DNA from: Phycomyces blakesleeanus NRRL 1555(-)
Taxonomy: Eukaryota; Mucoromycota; Mucoromycetes; Mucorales; Phycomycetaceae
Length of the DNA: 64,000 nt
Direction: 5' to 3'
Assembly: GCF_001638985.1 (NCBI RefSeq)
Contig: NW_017265135.1
Coordinates: 1,789,223-1,853,222 of the forward strand
Each line of letters starts with the position of its first letter. Position 1 is the stretch's first letter. The notes beneath the pieces are model-generated. The model made no database searches and was not told the origin of the DNA. It worked only from the letters and a program-made list of their open reading frames with translations. This document shows, piece after piece, positions 60,003 through 64,000 of the stretch. Made by a program: the position numbers and the translations under genes.

Positions 60003-62230
60003 CTATATAAACGAACCTCCTTGTAAAGGAGTCTTGCCCTGGGAAGCCAAGTAGACATCGGCTTCAAGCATTTTCACCAAAATATGGCTTAGTTCAAAGT
60101 CATACTTGTGTGTTTTTGATGCCCGTGCGACTCTGATTGAGCGTTCGAGACATTTTCGTCCGAGTGATTTATGAGGTTCGTTGTAACCAGCCATCTCAGA
60201 AAATATTATATTAGAGAATACAAATCCTATCAGAGGTACATGGCAATCGTTTCTTCTAGTCATAGCCTCGAGAATGTCCGAAATCGCATTGGCCGCCCTA
60301 AAAGCAATATCCAGTGATCGAAGGGCTTGGGTGGATGTGGAATTGAGTGATTTTGATGGCAAGAAAGGTTGGTGGATGATGATGATGTTGATATTGTAAT
60401 GAATATGTACAAAAAGAGCACTGTATTGAATAAATGAGTGTACGTTAACGGTGAGACCAGGCTCTGGTCTGGGCGTACAGAGAGAATTGGTGCACTTGAC
60501 CAGAGGGTTCTGCCAGTCTTTTGGCAGCGACTGATAAAAAGTCTCGAGTTTGTCCTGCATCTCCAGCAGGACCTGAAGGATTGCAGGGTCTGGTGTCGTT
60601 TTGTTTGTCAGCATTGATGCTACATCGTCCCGCATTATCTGCAGCCTGAAAAAGTAGTGCCACGCCTGATGCAGTATCTGGTCAATTTTTTCGTCTACAC
60701 TTAGATCATCTAGTTGATTCTCGTAAGGAAGAGGAGGTAGTGGATGGCATGGGTAAAGTTGACTTGGTCTAGAAGATAGATGTGATTCACCTCGCAGCAC
60801 TCGGTACCAAGCATCGAAATAGTACAAACACCAAACTGTTAGATTTTCATAAAAAGTAAGCTCTCTTTCTGGATTATAGAGTCCTAATTCTTGTGCCATT
60901 GTAAATGAAATCCACTCATAAATGTACATTTTATCCGTATAGCCGTTTTGATAGTTGCAGTATGACAATAAAATAGCAGCATTACAATGATCCATTGTTG
61001 GCTGGTCAAAACACTCGGATATTAAGTCACGCCCTCGTAGACAATAAGCGATCGATAGTGGCTTGCCCATGTTGTAGTTTGGTGTATGATGTGAAGGTCG
61101 GGTCTCCCAGACATGTACCTGAAAAGCATTTCTGGCTGACATTGCACAAACTGCATACACAAGCACCAAAGCCGGTCGCTTACTTTCGTCTTTATCTTCA
61201 TAGCGCCTCAAAAATTCAGTTGGGTTAAATAAAGGAATCCTTATTCCAGAACAGCAAGGTGTACGGCAATACAGCCTGATCAGACTGTCTGTAAGATCTT
61301 GCGAGATATCAATTGGATAGGATTGTGGTAATGAATGGGTAGATCGACACCATAAATTCCATATTGCATATGGTTTTGCGTAGTCTTTAAAAGGCATGTT
61401 TTGGACATTTGCTGCTTCTCCTAAAGGCAATGATGGGGCTACGGTTATGGATTTCTTTAATTGGTCGACGAAGTTTGATAATTCATTAAAAGACTGCACG
61501 TTGCCCTGAATCGATAATCCCTTGGGGCCTGACACGATTTTCCACACAAATGGAAGTGATGCCTTGGAAGGTGTAGTTAACTGGTATGTCTTTTGGCTTA
61601 CAGCATGAGCCCATCCGTCAATTAAGTCTTGCCACTGATCGATTACTCTATTCATCAATGCTATAGACTTTGATATAGTTTTTACCCTTGGTTCTGATTT
61701 CTCAAACTGACATAGATAATTATTATTTTCACAACGATTGCAACGTGGTAGAGTAAGATCACAGCTCTGTAGATCTTTGGTGCATTTTTTGCATGGATGG
61801 ATAGAAAATGAATTTGTAAATAGCCGTAGTTTAGCTTGCAACAATACATCCAAATCTTCCTCGACGTTTTCTTTTAGATGAAGTGTCTTTTGTAGGCAGT
61901 TGAGAAATTTCCATTCTTTCATGATCTTTTCTCCTAATCCAAGGTTTCGGTTCAATGATTTCATCCGAACATCCAATTCTTCTATTGTGATTGCAAGTGT
62001 ACGTAATGTAGGTGCTGCCTCAGGATATATGCATTGAATGCCTCGTTTTTCGCATCGTAGGCAGCTAGGCTTTTGTCGATTACATGAGTGTCTGGCAAGA
62101 TAAATATGAGATGATCTTTTGCTCACAATTTACATTATTTATTTCTTATGTATTTTTACCTGAATCCTCGACAACGAAAACAAGAATTTTTCGCAATGTT
62201 CAAAGTAGAATTTTGTGGTGCATCTAACAT
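60003..62230 (-). CDS. Fungal transcription factor with two tandem Zn2Cys6 clusters
   Basis: Exons 60003-62091 and 62160-62230 encode 719 residues; the 68-nt intron cuts the first zinc cluster. Cluster 1 has Cys at 17, 20, 27, 34, 37 and 44 (start CFRC). Cluster 2 has Cys at 124, 127, 134, 141, 144 and 151 (start CKKC). Both show the exact C-X2-C-X6-C-X6-C-X2-C-X6-C spacing and a Pro or basic residue before the fourth Cys. Each is followed by a similar linker (YPEAAPTLRTL versus FEKSEPRVKTI) and a helix, so the unit looks duplicated. Residues ~280-500 match the Fungal_trans regulatory domain (RIPLFNPTEFLRRY, LSYCNYQNG, MAQELGLYNPERELTFYE). It is a nuclear regulator; targets are unknown. Two clusters in one protein are rare. 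Confidence 0.88.
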
Positions 62231-64000
62231 TGATTGCACACCTTTGTTATAGTTTTTATTTTATTTCTTTTTGCTTGTTAAACCTGACTTAATAAGTCAT
62301 CCCAAGTGACTTCTCAAACTGGTTCGGCTAAACCACAGTCGCAAATAATATGCTATATCCTCATTTTCGGGTAAACAAGTACTCTTTTTTTATCCCCTTG
62401 GAATTCTATATTTTGTTTACTGTTGATGTATTGTCGAGAATAATCAAATTAATTTGCCACGTTGGAGGAGTTGAATAAATGGGGGTCTGATATAAGTTAC
62501 GGCCTGTGCTTATAATAAAGCTCACATAAAAACCATAAATCTAAAGGGGGAGCTAGATAGGATGTTTTCGAAATAGTGGGTAATAAAGTATGTCCAACAA
62601 TCAAGAAATATGCTCAATTTTTTTTTCATCTCTCTTGACCTTCCTCTCTGTTTTTTTAAGGAGGGAATTGCTCTGGAGCGAGAGAATAGAAATTCTAGAC
62701 AAACCTCGACTTCTTTGTAACCGCTCTTTGTTTTATATATAAAAAAAGTCTAAAGACTATATTTATTATAGGCAGGGATGTTGAAAACTATTAGAACAAC
62801 CTCCTTGCAAATCGTCTGTCCTGTTTAGCTGTACATAATATATGCCAAACAATACACACAAACAAAATATGTATATATATATATGGCAAATGTCTTTGGC
62901 AATCATCTTATCTCTTCCCTTTATTGTCCAACCATAGTAGACATGTATGCTAAAAAAGTACCTCGGCCTGGCACAATGCACAACTTTCCAGCAGAAGTAG
63001 ATCCTACATCACCCTTGAGATCTAGCCACAACGGGTATACACAGTCTATATCAGCACACGAGCAATTCTCACTCACTATGGTCACCACCCTCGGTCTCAG
63101 TGGTTCCCGCCTGGATCCTCCTCTTTCCTTGTCTCTAAAGGGCTCATTGCTCCTGTCCGGGAATCTGTGAGATGTCTTCAGATAGTATACTCCCCTCATC
63201 TAGATCAGCTTGGTTGGTATGAGACTGTACCAGACAACAAAATGTGTCAGAGTCGGCCTATGACTCTTTTTACTGTTCATATATATACAAGGGTAATTCT
63301 AGTTTCCGTTTCTCAGCCAAAACCCCAGCGATATACACTCATTCATGTTCGTACAACGCCGCACTTGGCAAGGCAGATCACAGCTGCAAAATTTGGTAGG
63401 AGAGCTCTGGGCCATATGTGTAACAGACCAAGGAGTGATTAATATTTCTAAGCTTGAGAGATACGACGCCTCTTTTAGGACCATTAAATTATAAATGTAT
63501 AGAAGCCGGCTTGCAATCAATATCCGAATCAGATGAAGGTGAAATTTTTCCACTCAGGAGGCCGTTTTATAGAAGCCTTTGAGTGATAGAACGCTAAGAT
63601 TTTTCAGTCTTGTCATACAGGCGAAGATGGTGATAAAATGTGGTAGTCTCTATACATGTTTTTGCTTTATATATATATATATTGTGATTTAACAAAGTTA
63701 CTGGCAGCTTATAAGTATTGCTAATAGTCTGGCTGTTACGGCTATCTCATTCTTTAATCCTTCCAGGAATATTGTTTTTATGGTAAAAACAGTAGAAACT
63801 GATCGGTTTTACGTCCTATTTTTACTCTGTATTTTTTTTAAAGATGTGTAATTGTCGAGCCCCCTTTTCAATTGTGGCCATCACTTGGGTTCTCACGCAA
63901 TGGAATTAGGTGTATGGTTGGCTGAGAGCACATTTGTAATCGCATACTTCAAAGCCCACATGAACAAACTGTGTCATACAAGAGGTATAAGATATAGATT
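62231..64000. other. Right-end region, no gene called; open island at 62880-63440
   Basis: Contains the promoter of the Zn2Cys6 gene and AT-rich DNA. Between about 62880 and 63440 the sequence is less AT-rich and has overlapping open frames of 84-95 codons on both strands (plus 62883-63170 and 63167-63442; minus 62921-63199). None shows a recognisable domain or splice model. It could be a mobile-element relic, such as part of an LTR, or an exon of a gene running out of the window. Confidence 0.4.

Noticed and set aside
1..64000. CRISPR arrays, bacterial operons, rRNA genes
   Set aside because: No regularly spaced direct repeats with unique spacers, no operon structure and no rRNA-like sequence were seen; the genes are eukaryotic with spliceosomal introns.

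Overview
The window is nuclear DNA of a filamentous fungus, most likely an early-diverging (Mucoromycota-like) lineage. Support for a fungus: a Zn2Cys6 regulator, the ERMES subunit Mdm34, a CipC-like stress protein and a secreted GH3 beta-glucosidase. Support for an early-diverging, intron-rich genome: nearly all genes are cut by many 40-90 nt GT-AG introns, intergenic DNA is strongly AT-rich with long A/T tracts and microsatellites, and metazoan-like genes such as HID1 and DDB1 are present. The lineage assignment is inference; there is no marker here for a species. Exon structures given below were worked out by hand from splice signals, reading-frame phase and family conservation.

Left part (1-14.3 kb): a 5'-truncated pseudokinase, a small CipC-like gene, a 15-exon HECT ubiquitin ligase of the HUL5/UBE3C type (minus), an INO80-complex Ies2/PAPA-1 gene with one frame conflict, a complex I NDUFB10-type subunit (minus), and a 12-exon HID1 gene. 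The last two diverge from a 273-bp promoter that carries two inverted pairs of TGACG sites.

Middle (14.3-37.9 kb): gene-poor. A 4.7-kb AT-rich gap holds one island that looks like an orphan exon. Then come a 12-exon DDB1 gene, a 4-kb gap, a homeobox regulator, GET1/WRB, MDM34, and a gap with two adjacent inverted-repeat elements that look like MITEs.

Right part (37.9-64 kb): cytosolic glutamyl-tRNA synthetase, ribosomal protein S23 (uS12) with an intron directly after the start codon, a Sis1-type DnaJ protein, a GH3 beta-glucosidase (minus, with a 15-nt microexon), a long gap, MYG1, and a block of four poorly described genes: an SHD1-F-box-cysteine-rich protein, a two-membrane-span protein with a PPxY motif, an F-box-like protein, and a regulator with two tandem Zn2Cys6 clusters.

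The genes do not form one pathway. Themes that recur are ubiquitin (HUL5, DDB1, two F-box proteins, a PPxY candidate adaptor), membrane and organelle biology (GET1, MDM34, HID1, NDUFB10) and translation/protein folding (GluRS, uS12, DnaJ). I found no CRISPR array, convincing tRNA/rRNA gene, or intact transposase. The best candidates for something undescribed are the SHD1-F-box-Cys-rich protein and the duplicated Zn2Cys6 regulator.
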